DNA of 64,000 nucleotides. Origin: Posidonia oceanica. Taxonomy: Eukaryota; Streptophyta; Magnoliopsida; Alismatales; Posidoniaceae. Shown piece by piece: positions 41,827-53,110 of the stretch. Position numbers and translations under genes: made by a program. The stretch's first letter is position 1, and every line of letters begins with the position of its first letter. A model generated the notes under the pieces. That model saw only the letters and a program-made list of their open reading frames with translations, did no database searches and was not told where the DNA came from. The stretch covers positions 75,622,501 through 75,686,500 of the forward strand of contig JAZBRS010000014.1 of assembly GCA_037176725.1 (NCBI GenBank), given 5' to 3'.

Positions 41827-43887
41827 GCTAGCCATATGGATGGCCGCTTGATTATCTCAGAACATAGGAATAGGATTGTTGTAGGTCACCACAAAATCTC
41901 TCATGAGCGACTTTATCCAGATAATTTTGCAAGTTATGAAAACCATAGCTCTGTATTCCGCTTTAGCATTAGATTTCGAGACAACAATCTGTTTCTTGCT
42001 CTTATATGAGACAAGGTTGACTTCTACAAAAGTGCAATATCCCGACGTAGATTTCTTGTCACCTATATAGCTAACATTAGAATAGGCGATGATATACAAA
42101 TGTTTATTCTTCTAAACTATAGTCCTTTCCCAAAAGTTTTCTTGATGTATCTTAAGATATGACACACAGAATCCCAGTGACACTGCTTGGGTTTCTTCAT
42201 GAACTGACTAACCAAGTTCGTTGCAAATGTGATATTAGGTTTGGTAATAGTGAGATAAATTAGCTTGCCAACCAGCTGTCTATATCAAGTTCTATCTTCA
42301 AAATCCACATCCTTTCAAGTTCTATCTTTAAATTAGCTCACAACAAGTTTATATTTGCTTCCATTGGCGAGTCTGCAGATATGGCTCCCAAAAGAATTGT
42401 TTCTTCTAGAAGATCCATGGCGTATTTTCTTTGAGATAGTACAATTCCTTGTTTGCTACGAGCAGTTTCAATGCCAAGGAAGTACCTCAACGAGCCCAAG
42501 TCCTTAGTGACAAATTTGCCTTGAAGATATTTCTTCACATCAACAAGCCCTACACTGTCACTCTCTCAAATCAAGATATCATCCACATATACAACAACAA
42601 TAACAATGCCACTAGATCCTTTTTTAACAAACACCGAATGATCTGCATTACTGCAAATAAAACCAACTGTAGTGATGATCTAGCTGAATTTGTCAAACCA
42701 GGCATGAGGACTTTGCTTCAAGCCATAAATCGATTTCCTTAATCGACATACCATCTTCTCTTCCTGAGCAACAAAATTAGGTGGTTGCTTCATATACACT
42801 TCCTCAGACAGATTACCATATAGAAAAGCATTTTTGACATCCATCTGATAGATCGGCCAATCCTTGTCCACAACGACAGAGATAAGGATCCTTATAGAGC
42901 TCATTTGCGCAATAGGAGAGGTCTCGAAGTAATTAGCCCATATGTCTATGTGAAGCCTTTGGCAATCAAACGTGCCTTATACCTATTGACTAATCCATCA
43001 GGTAAAATTTTTATTGCAAATACCCTCCTACAGCTGACAGATGAGACACCATCAGGTAAGGTGGTCAAATCCCACGTATTCTTCTCAAGTAAGATTTCCA
43101 TCTCAACCTCCATTGCCTTTTTTCAATCAGGATGAAGAAGAGCTTCCTGATAATTCTTAGGCATAGAAATAGGTGTAATGGACATAGTAAAGGTACGAAA
43201 ATAAGGACTAAGATGATCAAAAGATACATGATTAACAATTGGATGTTGAGTACAGGAACGCATACCTTTGCGAAAAGCAATAGGAAGGTCCAAATTAGTT
43301 GGAAGCAAGAGTGGCGGACCTCCAACTGAGTGCCGCTCAGTAGTAGTTGGCTGAGTTTTAGGAGCAGGTGGAATAGGAATGCCTAATGTAGTAGGCTTAG
43401 ACAATATGAGTGGGTCAAGCAGCATTGGAATAAGCATACCTAATGATTGGCTAGACTCAACAAAAAATATTTGCTACTCAAAGAATGTTACATCAATAAA
43501 AAAAAAATTTCTTGGAGATGGGATCTAAGCAACGATACCCTTTTTGAGTCTGAGAGTACCCTATAAAGACACATTTTATTGCCAAAGGAGACAACTTGTC
43601 AAGGCCCGGTTGATGAATATGTACATAACAAGTACACCCAAACACACACGGAGTGACAAAAAATAAAGATTTATCAGGAAAGACCACTTGAAAAAGAATA
43701 GCTCCCCCAAGAACAAAGGATGGCATCCTATCGATAAGAAAACAAGCAGTCAAAACAACATTACACCAAAAATTTTTAGGAATAGCCATTTGGAACATCA
43801 AAGATCAAGCCATGCCATTTCGAACATCTAATAGATGCCTAATTTTCTTTTCAGTCATGTCATTTTGTTGCGGAGTGTAAGCACAAC
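41827..43887 (-). pseudogene. Ty1/copia pol remnant (integrase C-terminus, RT, RNase H)
   Basis: Read on the minus strand, integrase fragments start near 43887 (a TPQQND-type phrase) and continue with AIPKNFWCNVVLTACFLIDR. The linker and RT follow: DWPIYQMDVKNAFLYGNL, SIYGLKQSPHAWFDKF, KDLGSLRYFLGIE. The RNase H ends KSTSGYCTF, AEYRAM and then CDNQAAIHMA right at 41830, where Og2 interrupts it; the missing end should lie left of the Og1/TG1/Og0 stack. The 5' side is truncated at about 43887, so no LTR, gag or integrase core remains. Multiple stops and frameshifts show it is old. Confidence 0.88.
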
Positions 43888-44294
43888 AACTTGTGTAGCA
43901 AGTTCAGCCATTCCAGCTTTCAGTCCTCTTCTCTACTCTCTTCTCTCAATTCTCTCCATTGCTACCGACTGCATTTGGTTTCATTGGAAGTTGTCGACTG
44001 TTAGACAACACATTTTTACACTTCAACTGCCACCAACAGTAAGGATGACAGTCGGTGAAACATCCTCCCGATACCTGCTTCTCCCATTAGGACCTGGAGG
44101 TTACTATTCATGTGCTCGAAAAAGGGTTTTGCGATGTTGGGAGGAGAGGGTATTTAGCAACACCACCAACATCACCGCCGTTAATAAACAAAGAAGCTTG
44201 CCATGGTGTGAGATCTAGCATATTTTAGTTTTAAACAACCATAACCAAAAAGCCACTGGAAATGGGGTTTCGTGATGCTAGGAGGAATCTTCAT
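43888..44294 (+). other. Unassigned sequence between copia and CACTA
   Basis: No convincing coding region. The first part (CTTCTCTACTCTCTTCTCTC near 43930) is pyrimidine-rich, like the 3' end of many copia LTRs, but I cannot prove that. Two short phrases, TTTTGCGATGTTGGGAGGA (44127) and TTTCGTGATGCTAGGAGGA (44265), resemble each other. Confidence 0.4.
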
Positions 44295-44530
44295 GTCACT
44301 ACAACAAAATGTCAATTGGGTGATGGAATTTTGTGACGGAATAAATCCGTCATCCTCTAATAATTTCGTGATGGAATTTCCGTCACCTATACCATCATGA
44401 TTTAACTTTCTCATTGTTCTACTTTAACTTATATGCTAGTTGACAAATTTTTCGTCACCAATATTTTTATGCTAATATTTACGTCCCTGTTATAATAATT
44501 ACATTGTGACGGAGTTTGCATCACCATTCT
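44295..44530 (+). repeat. CACTA terminal and sub-terminal repeats
   Basis: CACTACAACAAAATGTC is followed by repeated GTGATGGAATTT, GTGACGGA, TCCGTCA and CGTCACC words at about 44319, 44332, 44346, 44372, 44388, 44453, 44507 and 44520. Such sub-terminal motifs are where CACTA transposases bind. Confidence 0.82.
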
Positions 44531-44593
44531 TAAGTTATACTTTTTTTACCACATAAATCCCGCAAAACTGATGAAAGAATCGGGAAATGAGCC

Positions 44594-44945
44594 ATGCCTT
44601 TCCAAAACCCATTTCCACCCAAATATTTCCCCAAACCGAAACCCAGCTTTCGCTCCATCATCTCCTTTCCACCACCTTGCTTCCCACCACCGAAACCTAG
44701 CTTCCGCCCCATCATCTCCTTTCCACCCAAATATTTCCCCAAACCAAAACCCAACTTCTGCCCTATCATCTCCTTTCCACCACCTTGCTTCCCACCACCG
44801 AGTTCTCCACCACCATGCCTTCCTTTCCACTTCTTTTACATTAGCCTCCCCACCACAATACACGCTACTACTGTATTCATCTCACAGGTCAGCCACAATA
44901 CATGTTACTACTGTATTCATCTCATGGGCCAGCCATCAACGCAAG
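44594..44945 (+). repeat. Proline-rich 118-bp repeat segment inside the CACTA element
   Basis: Two frames are open over 145-153 codons. In frame 2 the peptide repeats PPKYFPKPKPSFRSIISF / PPPCFPPPKPSFRPIISF, resembling a cell-wall proline-rich protein. At DNA level two alternating units of about 60 bp give a 118-bp period. A 45-bp direct repeat (TACTACTGTATTCATCTCA twice, 44867 and 44906) follows. It could be a captured host fragment or simply a GC-rich tandem repeat, as En/Spm elements carry near their ends. I see no start context or intron evidence to choose. Confidence 0.55.
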
Positions 44946-45008
44946 TTGCAAAACCAATTCTTTACAGTACTTTTAATCAAGTTGGCTCAGTATTTGCTTA
45001 TGCTGTAA

Positions 45009-46277
45009 GTATTTTTCTTAGTTGTGTTATTGTAAAACTATATCTCATAGTTTAAATGTTTGAATGTTTTAATGTCTAGATGTTGTTTGTTTAATGTTAG
45101 TCTACTACCAGATTGTGAATGGTTGGTTAACTTTTTGTCTCTAGATGATCAACTACATGTTGTTTTTGTTTCAGGGTAGTTTTTTTTAATCTCAGCAGGA
45201 GATTTTGAACTTTGTTGGATGTTTATGTGATATGTTTTGTTGGCTACATATGATGAGGGTTTCAGGGTAGTTTTTGCTCTTTCCATTGTTTTGGCTTTTC
45301 AGAATAGTTAATTCAGGGGGCTGGAGAGTGGAGAGAATTCACGTTTAGATCATGAGCTTGAAACAATATAATTAGGCAAATGATTTATTAGTTTTATTTT
45401 CAGTTTTTCTTAGGAGAAAAAGGTTCTTACTTTTTATTTTGAACTTTTTTTGGTAGTGGTTTTATCCATTTAAATGGGATGTATACAAGGAAGTGGTGGA
45501 AGCACAAAAGGTCTATCTAATTCATAGAAGTAGGCTAGTCTACCATGTTTGGTTGGTTTCATAAAATTATAATTTGGACATATATAGGAGTGTGGAGAGT
45601 GAGTTGTGAATATACATGGTTTTTTTTCTAGACGCAAAATTGGTTTCTGGTTGTTCCCAAACAGAAGCATGTAAGTTTGATTTGTGATTCTGGCCCAGAA
45701 GTCCTCAGAAGTCTAGTTCTAGATTGTAGAGAAACCAATAAACCAGAAGTAAATTTGAAATTATTGATGCTTAATAACTATAACTTGATATCTTCTTTTT
45801 TTCCTATCTCTTAATTTATAGTACTTGTCTTTACCATTTATGTGTTATTAATGTTTTCTTTTCATGTAGTTTAAATTTCGTTATCTTGTCATATTATAAA
45901 AAATTATAGTATTTTTCTTCTATAATTGTAATTTAAACTATGCATTGTTGTCTAATGTGGGCCATGCTTTATGGTATTATCACTTCTAGCCCTTTGGTAA
46001 TACGAAGGTACGAGAATACTACAATATAAACATGCCAAATTTAGTTAAAGACTAGTTTTATTAATGGAATAGACTTTGATGGGACACCACACACTTTTTT
46101 GCAAAATTTATTTTTTGTTTGTCAAGTCAATTTAAACCTAATTTATATCCTATTTTTGTTGGTACAAACAAAATTAGAATATTTTTTGGTAGATGGCTTG
46201 TCAACATAATGTTTCTTATATTTATTTATTTTATGGTAAACTACATTATACTAATAATTTCTTTTTTGGTAATTTAG
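45009..46277 (+). other. AT-rich non-coding part of the CACTA element
   Basis: About 1.3 kb of AT-rich sequence without a supported ORF, lying before the transposase. It is plausibly first intron or 5' region of the transposase gene. No repeats stand out. Confidence 0.5.
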
Positions 46278-48855
46278 ATGGATCATGTCTTGGATAAGAG
46301 TTGGATGGATATTGATAATAGATTCGACCCCTCTTTCAAAGAAGGGGTTAAGAAGTTCTTAGACTTTGCTTTGTAAATTTTACATGACTCACCCCAGGTC
46401 TACTTCCATGTCCTTGCAATTGGTGTAGAAATGCACCACTTTGTAGTGCTGAAGAGGTGTACAACCATCTTCTAGAATTTGGTTTTATGCCAAATTACTA
46501 TATTTGGGACCATCATGGAGAGTTATCAAGTAGAATGGGGCAGTCATTAGTTGTGGAATTTGAAAGAACGATTGATGACATGCCTGGGATGTTAACTGAT
46601 CTGTTTAGAATAGGAGGAATGGAATACCCAATTGAAGAAGAGGGACAACAATCAAATATAGAACCACCAAATGAGGATATTGAGAGAATAAAATAATAAG
46701 TGAAGGATGCTAAAGAAGCATTGCATGAAGGATGTCAGGAATTTACCAAACTGTCATTCTTGGTGAGATTGTTTCATATAAAGTGCTTAGGTGGATGGAG
46801 CAACAAAACATTTGCTATGCTGTTGGAGGCTCTCCGGTTAGCAATTCTAGGTGGTCAACAAAGTATTCCAAAGTCCTTTTATGAGGCAAAAAAAGTCATT
46901 AGAGAGCTTGGGCTTAGCTATGATAAAATTGATGCTTGTCCTAATGATTGCATGTTGTATTGGAAGACTAAAATAAATAAGGAGGCATGTGATTGTTGTG
47001 GTGTATCTAGATGTCAATCCAACATAGAAATAGAGGAAGATGCAATTAACTCTGAAACATAGCAAAAATCAAGAAAAGATCATTGCAAAGTGTTTGAGAC
47101 ACTTTCCTCTTATTCCAAGGCTACAAAAGTTGTACATGACTTCTACTGTTGCCAAGGAAATGGTATGGCATCATGAGGAAAGAGTTGATGATGGACTGTT
47201 ACGCCTTCCAGCTGATGCAGAGGCATGGAAACATTTTGATAGGAATTATCTAGATTTTTCCTCAAATCCACGTAACATTAGACTTGGTTTAGCAAGTGAT
47301 GAGTTCAACCCATTTGGTATAATGAACATTGCTCATAGTGCAAGGCCGGTCATTCTCTTGCCATATAATCTTCCTCCTTGGTTGTGCATGAAGCAACCAC
47401 ACTTCATCATATCTTTGTTGATACTAGGACCATCAACACCAGGTAATAACATTGACGTCTATCTAGAGCCATTGATTGATGAATTGCAACAATTATGGTC
47501 TAGTGGTGTGATGACTTATGATGCATCAACCAAACAGAACTTTATTATGTGAGCAGCAATCATTTGGACTATTAATTATTTTCTTGCTTACAGTAATTTA
47601 TCGGGTTGGAGAACAAAGGGAAAATATGCATGTCCTTGTTGTCATAAGGACACGATGACTCGTCGATTGAAGCATAGCAATAAGGAGTGCTACATGGGAC
47701 ATAAACGATTCCTTGATAGGAGTCATCGATATCGTCTTGATAAGAAAAACTTTGACAATACTAAGGAATTTGGATGTGCACCACAACCATTGTATGGGTA
47801 TGATGTCCTTAAGCAGTTGGATGGCTATGAAAATGTCACTTTTGGAAAACCATTGCTTAAATTTAGTGGTCGTAAGAGAAAGAGAGATGAAGCAGAGTCC
47901 TTGTCATTGCCATATGGATGGAAAAAAATTAGCATTTTCTTCAAGCTACATTATTGGAAAGGCTTATTGGTGAGGTATAATCTTGATGTCATGCATATAG
48001 AAAAAAATGTTTGCCATAACATCTTGGGGACATTGTTGAACATTGATGGTAAGTCTAGGGATAACATTCATGCTCGTCTTGATTTAAAAGATTGGGGCAT
48101 AAGCAAAGAACTTCATCCAAAAATAATGGATGGTGGAAGGATGTATTTACCTGTTGCACAATTTTCAATGTCCTCAAGTGAGAAAGAGTTATTTTGCAAA
48201 GTTCTTTCTTTATTGAAGGTGGCAAATGAATACTCATCAAATATCTCAAGGCGTGTTCAGACGAAGGAGAGAAAGATATCTGGATTGAAGACACATGATT
48301 GTCACATCCTAATGCAACAAATTCTCCCGATTGCATTACAAAAGTCAATGCATCCATATGTTTGTGCCGTACTAGTGAGATTATGTGCATTCTTTAATAA
48401 ATTATGCTCAAAAGTGATAGATGTTAATGAGTTCCAACAGTTAGAAGATCAGATGGAAGTCACTCTTTGCCAACTAGAAAAAATATTTCCACCATCTTTT
48501 TTCACAGTAATGATGCATTTACCCATTCATCTACCAAAAGAAGCCAGGCTTGCGGGACCTATTCACTATTGTTGGATGTATCCTATCGAGAGCTACCTTT
48601 TGACTCTTAAGCGTTATGTGCGCAATCGAAGTCGACCAGAAGGTTCAATAGCTGAGGGATATTTAGCAGAAGAATGTTTGACATTTTGGTCATGGTACCT
48701 ACATGATGTGGAAACAAAGCTAATTTGTGAGGATCTAACACAGTTGGTGTTCCTATTGGTGTGGGATTGCAGCGTGAAGAGGATCATGAAATCTTAGAGA
48801 AAGCACATAGATATGTGTTGTTCTATACTGAAAGTGTTGAGCCATATCGTAGGTA
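46278..48855 (+). pseudogene. TNP2-type CACTA transposase, frameshifted
   Basis: The N-terminus (ATG 46278, LDKSWMDIDNRFDPSFKEGV) is followed by further pieces in frame 2 (46457-47060: HLLEFGFMPNYYIW, FAMLLEALRLAI) and frame 0 (47070-48797). The last holds the transposase core LLPYNLPPWLCMKQPH, LGPSTPGNNIDVYLEPL, CPCCHKDTMTRRLKHSNK. Next come NLDVMHIEKNVC and the DUF4218-type tail (MHLPIHLPKEARLAGPIHY, WMYPIESYL, SIAEGYLAEECLTFWSWYL). Breaks: TAA at 46374, frame change before 46457, double stop at 46697, change near 47065, TGA at 47550, and a change near 48740 to the final EKAHRYVLFYTESVEPY. It would excise CACTA elements if intact; it cannot now. Confidence 0.88.
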
Positions 48856-49044
48856 AATCAAGTATAATATTTTGTTAAATACTTAAACTTACATATTGTT
48901 CTCATACTGTGACCGTAGCGATGGCGGCTAGGCCACCCCCTACGGGGCGGTCGGGTCACGGCCAACGATGCATCTAAGAGGGACTCAACTCGAGAAAACA
49001 CCAGAAAAACAGGCGAGTGCAAATGAGAACAAGAGAAAAGACAT

Positions 49045-49225
49045 GGAGTCGCCACCTAATCTATTAAAACCGGGAGACTAGGAAAACCGTATGTGAAAAC
49101 GTGCCGAAAAACGTATGCAGTTCCAAAACATGCAAATCTGACTCAAATTTATATGACACAAGGTCATTGCGGTCCAGAGAAAGGGTAAGGACTCCTGTTA
49201 CGCACGGGGAAGGTGTTAGGCACCC
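49045..49225 (-). promoter_or_regulatory. TG2 LTR 3' core: hairpin block and PBS-like decamer
   Basis: GGGTGCCTAACACCTTCCCC...GGAGTCCTTACC occupies 49225-49184 on the minus strand. TGGCGACTCC at 49054-49045 is identical to the PBS start. Confidence 0.6.
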
Positions 49226-49564
49226 TCGATACGCCCGAGGAAGTTAGTCTTTTCTTGGCCAATCTGCTCTTACGTGGCTTATGTTGGCGTATAACGCCGG
49301 TTTATGTTCGTCCGAGGGTGGTATGCAACATGCATTTATAAACCATGTAAAGCATAGCAAACCATGCCAAAATGACTAATTAAGGTTAAAATGCCATGAT
49401 GTGATGAAATACGAGTCAGGGAAGCAAAACCAAGGCGTAAAACTAGAAAACCAGTATCAAACTACATGCATGGATGCTAGCACAAGCACTGGAAGCGACC
49501 AAATGTGAAAAAATGACGTTTGAATAAAAAATGAGGCTTGAAATCAAGATGCAGCAGGTTTAAA

Positions 49565-50306
49565 GTGTTGGACACCAGAATACCCAGCATCTTACATATG
49601 ACGTTGGAATTATCGGCGTCTAACACATAAACCTAGGTTCTGAAGAACATGGATGCACATTTTGGAAAATGGTGATTTTAATGATATATGAAAACTGTGG
49701 AGAGGTAAATCATGCCAGACAATCGATGCAATGGCAAACAAAACTCAGAAGCATGGTGCAAGCATCAAATCTGGATGTAATCATCTTATGGTGTTAGACG
49801 CTATAATCCCTGCGTCTTACATAAGACGCAGGAACCACTACGTCTAACATAGGGAAAACAGATGCATAAAACCTGGCATTCATTTTGGAATCATTGATCA
49901 TGAAAAATAAAAAAGCAACTAAAAATGGATTGAAACTTGGCATGCATTTAGAAATCAAGAAAACATTCCAAGAGAAAATGATTTCAAGTGCCAATATTTG
50001 AAAATAATGAACTGGGACGTAAGACGCTACAAATCTTGCATCTTACATAAGATGCATAGGACTCTGCATCTTACGCCCAGGAAGGCTGCTTTTGAAAAAA
50101 GGGGTGATGAATCCCAAGCAATATTAGCATATGATCTAAATAGGATGTTCAGGAGTTTATGAGAATGCATGCATCATATTAATTCTCAGAAAGAACATCC
50201 AAATCTCATTTGCAAAAGAAAACATGCTAAAAATGCAAACAGAGATGTAAGACGCCGAGGATCGATGCGTCTTACGTAAGACACACCAGTTCCAACGTCT
50301 TACACC
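49565..50306 (-). repeat. Palindromic LTR cassettes of TG2, first group
   Basis: Cassettes lie at 49565-49627, 49791-49851, 50016-50077 and 50244-50306. The clearest centres are TGCGTCTTACATAAGACGCA (49811-49830) and ATGCGTCTTACGTAAGAC (50265-50282), with outer arms GTGTTAGACGC or GTAAGACGC and CGTCTAACA or CGTCTTACAC. Confidence 0.8.
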
Positions 50307-50898
50307 TCGAGAAGCTCCAGAGCATGATCAAGCATCCAAATCGATTCAAAATGGAAGATTAACTATCCCATAAGCAAGAGCATGCAATGACGAGCAAAAC
50401 CATGTAATCGGTGCATGAAATGGGCGTGTGGATTGTTCCACCCATCCTCCCCCTCTTGCCGCCGGAGTTCAGTGGATTTTTGGCCATCCGAGAGGCCAGA
50501 GACCCATGAAGCTCGGCTGTGAAGCTCCATGTGGATGAGGGAGGAGTGAGGGACACAATGAAGGTGAGAAGAAACGACCACTGTCCCTTCCCCACCTTCG
50601 CCCGATGATCGTCGGCGGCTGCATGCATCATCGGTCGTTGAGACGGCTGGGAGCTCAAAGGACGGCTTAGGTAGGTCGGACAGAGGAGGAAGAGAACCGG
50701 GAAGGTTCCCGTGACCCCAAGCAAGACACGGCGGCCGAGACGGGGGTTGCCGTGCACTCACAGTCCGGCGGCCTCGTGCCGGCAGTGAACCCATCGTCGG
50801 ACTCTGGGATGCGACGAAAAACAAAGTGAATGCATGCAATTTACGTGTAAAGGATGGCATACACAACTACCACAAGCATTCCTATGCTAAGGGGGGAG

Positions 50899-50911
50899 AG
50901 AATTACCTATG
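50899..50911 (-). other. Putative 5' splice donor in the TG2 LTR
   Basis: Minus strand CCATAG|GTAATTCTC, border 50907/50906, then CCCCCCTTAGC. This 3' LTR copy stands in for the 5' LTR copy, which is outside the window and would pair with the acceptor at 57892. Confidence 0.5.
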
Positions 50912-51336
50912 GTGCGGGCCGGAGATGTGTCTCGGAGTCGGCCGGCATTGGTGGACGGCGAGCTTGGATAGCACTGGTGCTGGCGTAGCGAGCCTGGGGA
51001 CAGTGGTCTAGGTGCCGGAGGATGCTCGGGAGGCTCTCTCTCACGCAGGGGAGGCTTTGGGTCGCTCGAGGAGGCGCTGGTTCTCTCACTTTCTCGGAAT
51101 TGGGTTCGGCCGTGGTGGAAGGGTTGGGTTCCTCCTCCTTTTGCTTGGTCCACCCCTCCTCCTTTTGCTTGGTCCACCCTCGCACACAAGAAGTCTCGTG
51201 GCAGGGCAAGGTGGGGAGGTTGTGGCAGGGTAGGGAGGCATGGGAGTGAGGTCGTGGGGGGTGTCAGAGGCAATGAAAGTCAAGGTGGAGGTCGTGGGCC
51301 GACATGGGAGCTCAGACCAAAGCTCTGTCAGTCCCG

Positions 51337-51458
51337 GTGTGTAGGACGAATAACTGAGCTACACCCTACGTAAGACGCTAGCTGACATAGCGTCCAACGT
51401 AGGACGCTGTCATTCCTAGCGTCATACATAAGACACAGGCTGAGGCAACGTCCAACAG
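51337..51458 (-). repeat. Fused palindromic cassettes of TG2, second group
   Basis: A 120-base run of alternating words: GTGTAGGACG, CCTACGTAAGACGCTAG, CATAGCGTCCAACGTAGGAC, CCTAGCGTCATACATAAGAC, AACGTCCAACA. It corresponds in position to cassettes 1 and 2 of the Og2 LTRs. Confidence 0.8.
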
Positions 51459-51680
51459 TCCAGAGAGGATTTTGGGGTGTTTCTTATGGGATTTTTTAGG
51501 GTTAGCTTAGGTTCGGGTAGGCTTAGGTGGGGTTTGGGTCTGGGTTTAAGTTTAGGGTTAGGGTTTGGTCAAGAGGTCGAGTTTTGGTTTAGGTTGGGGG
51601 TGGGGGTCCGCCGTGCCGCGATCCGAGCAAGCTCCTCTATAAGAAATCCACCGACTAGGCATCAGATTGGGGTGTCTACA

Positions 51681-51692
51681 GATGCCCCTCCC
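51681..51692 (-). promoter_or_regulatory. Polypurine tract of TG2
   Basis: On the minus strand GGGAGGGGCATC immediately precedes TGTAGACACCCC, identical to the Og1 and Og2 PPTs. The gag-only element keeps the same priming signal. Confidence 0.88.
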
Positions 51693-52669
51693 TAAGCGAG
51701 GTCAAGCATAGCGAGACCGTGGCTCAAGGTTGACAAGACACCCCACCTGATGCCGGTGGGAGGCCAGTGTTGCTGTTGGCGTGAGTCACGTATTTGGCAG
51801 ATGCACCGAAAATCGTGACTCACTGCCGCGATGCAAATGCTGATGTAGATGCGATGCTAATGCATGTTGTGCAATGCTAGTGTGACGCTTACACTAATGC
51901 TCATTGCGCTAAACTCCACTGGGGGATACAGGTGATGCATGCGTGTGTGATGTTGATGCGGATGATGCAGTGTTGAGGGTCGCTGAGCCGCCCAGCTCTG
52001 AGCGACGAAGATGTGGGTCACCGAGCCGCCCAGCTCTCGGTGACGGTGTTGCCATTCACTGAGCTCTGCTCTAAGCGATGGTGGTGCGGGTGTTGTGTAT
52101 GCAATGTTGGGGTGGTGCATGCGGTGCTGAGCACATAATGCCGAGAAAGCGATTCTGGTCGTGCACTACCACGGGCATCATGCTGAGTAGGCAACTGCAT
52201 AGAGTGTTGCATTGCTGAGGATGCCATCTTGAGCAGTACGTGGAACCAAGGGGTTCGATTTCCAGGCATGCTATGTTGGGTGATGTGAAAGTGCAGGAAA
52301 TAGTGATGACTGCATGGAGTATGACAACGCAATGAGGATGCAATGTAAATGCAATGTAATGCAATGTAGTATGAATGCTGTTTAATGACATGCAATGTAA
52401 TGCAGTTCCGAGCACGCAACGTTGAGAAAGCGATCCTGGTCGTGCACTACCGCGGGTGTCACACTGAGCAGGCAAACTGCAGAGAGTTTGCAGTGCTGAG
52501 GATGCCACCTTGACCAATACGCGAAACCAGGGGTTTGAATTCTAAGCACGCAATGCTCAGGGTGAGGCGAAAATGCGATGCGAGTGATGACTCTGCTAGG
52601 GACATATGCTACGTGCGTGATGGCACGTATTGAGATGCTGTGATATGAAACAGAATGCTACACGATGAT
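51693..52669 (-). other. TG2 3' region with a ~281-bp direct duplication
   Basis: Non-coding. The segment at about 52128-52275 (GAGCAC...CGAGAAAGCGAT, TGGTCGTGCACTACC) recurs at 52409-52560 with about 281 bases offset. Near 51970-52060 the phrase GAGCCGCCCAGCTCT is repeated within short hairpins (GGGTCACCGAGCC, CTCTCGGTGAC). Shared words with the plus elements include GTGAGTCACG and the block before the PPT. Confidence 0.7.
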
Positions 52670-53110
52670 GAGGGGCATGATAAGTTGTCGTACTCATTGC
52701 CGGATAGTTAAGGTTATCAGCCGGAGGAGTGAACGAACTCACCATTGGATAGTTAGGGCTATTAGTCCAAGAGGAGTTAACAGACTCATCACTGGATAGT
52801 TAGGGCTATCAGCCCAAGAGGAGTTAACGGACTCATCACCGGATAGTTAGGGTTATCAGCCCGAGAGGAGTTAATGAACTCATCACCGGATAGTTAGGGC
52901 TATCGCCCCGAGAGGAGTTAATGGACTCATCACCGGATAGTTAGGGCTATCAGCCCGAGAGGAGTTAACGGACTCATCACTGGATAGTTAGGGTTATCAG
53001 CCCGAGAGGAGTTAACAGACTCATCATCGGATAGTTAGGGCTATCAACCCGAGAGGAGTTAACAGACTCATCACCGGATAGTTAAGGCTATCAGCCCGAG
53101 AGGATGAGAC
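52670..53110 (-). repeat. 47-bp satellite array of TG2 (about nine copies)
   Basis: The plus-strand unit is GAGTTAACGGACTCATCACC, GGATAGTTAGGGCTATCAGC, CCGAGAG. It contains three dyads: GAGT/ACTC around TAACGG, GATAG/CTATC around TTAGGG, and GGGCT/AGCCC around ATC. Units differ by a few bases. It is homologous to the TG1 array and, in its middle part, to the Og1 24-bp array. Confidence 0.93.

Larger units (their letters stand above)
44295..48907 (+). mobile_element. CACTA (En/Spm-type) DNA transposon, left part
   Basis: CACTACAACAAAA at 44295 is a typical CACTA terminal inverted repeat. Sub-terminal TCCGTCAC/GTGACGGA motifs follow in both orientations, then a proline-rich repeat segment, AT-rich sequence and a decayed TNP2-family transposase. 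The right end is not visible because TG2 interrupts the element at 48908; it should reappear beyond TG2, outside the window. The expected 3-bp target duplication on the left would be TGT (44292-44294). Confidence 0.87.
48908..51680 (-). repeat. TG2 3' LTR (2.8 kb)
   Basis: On the minus strand it starts TGTAGACACCCC at 51680, next to the PPT, and ends GCTACGGTCACA at 48908. It carries about six palindromic cassettes, a donor-like ATAG|GTAATT (50907/50906) followed by CCCCCTTAGC, and the conserved 3' core. GC-rich ORFs around 50360-51280 overlap on both strands and lack domains, so I do not call genes. A direct duplication of 21 bp (GTCCACCC + CTCCTCCTTTTGC) is at about 51133-51176. Confidence 0.9.

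Noticed and set aside
42449..42742. Plus-strand ORFs across the copia remnant and other antisense frames
   Set aside because: Shadow frames of the decayed minus-strand RT; no conservation or domain.
50359..51283. Overlapping ORFs on both strands of the TG2 LTR
   Set aside because: GC-rich leader block; the frames are mutually exclusive, have no known motifs and are not shared with other LTRs.
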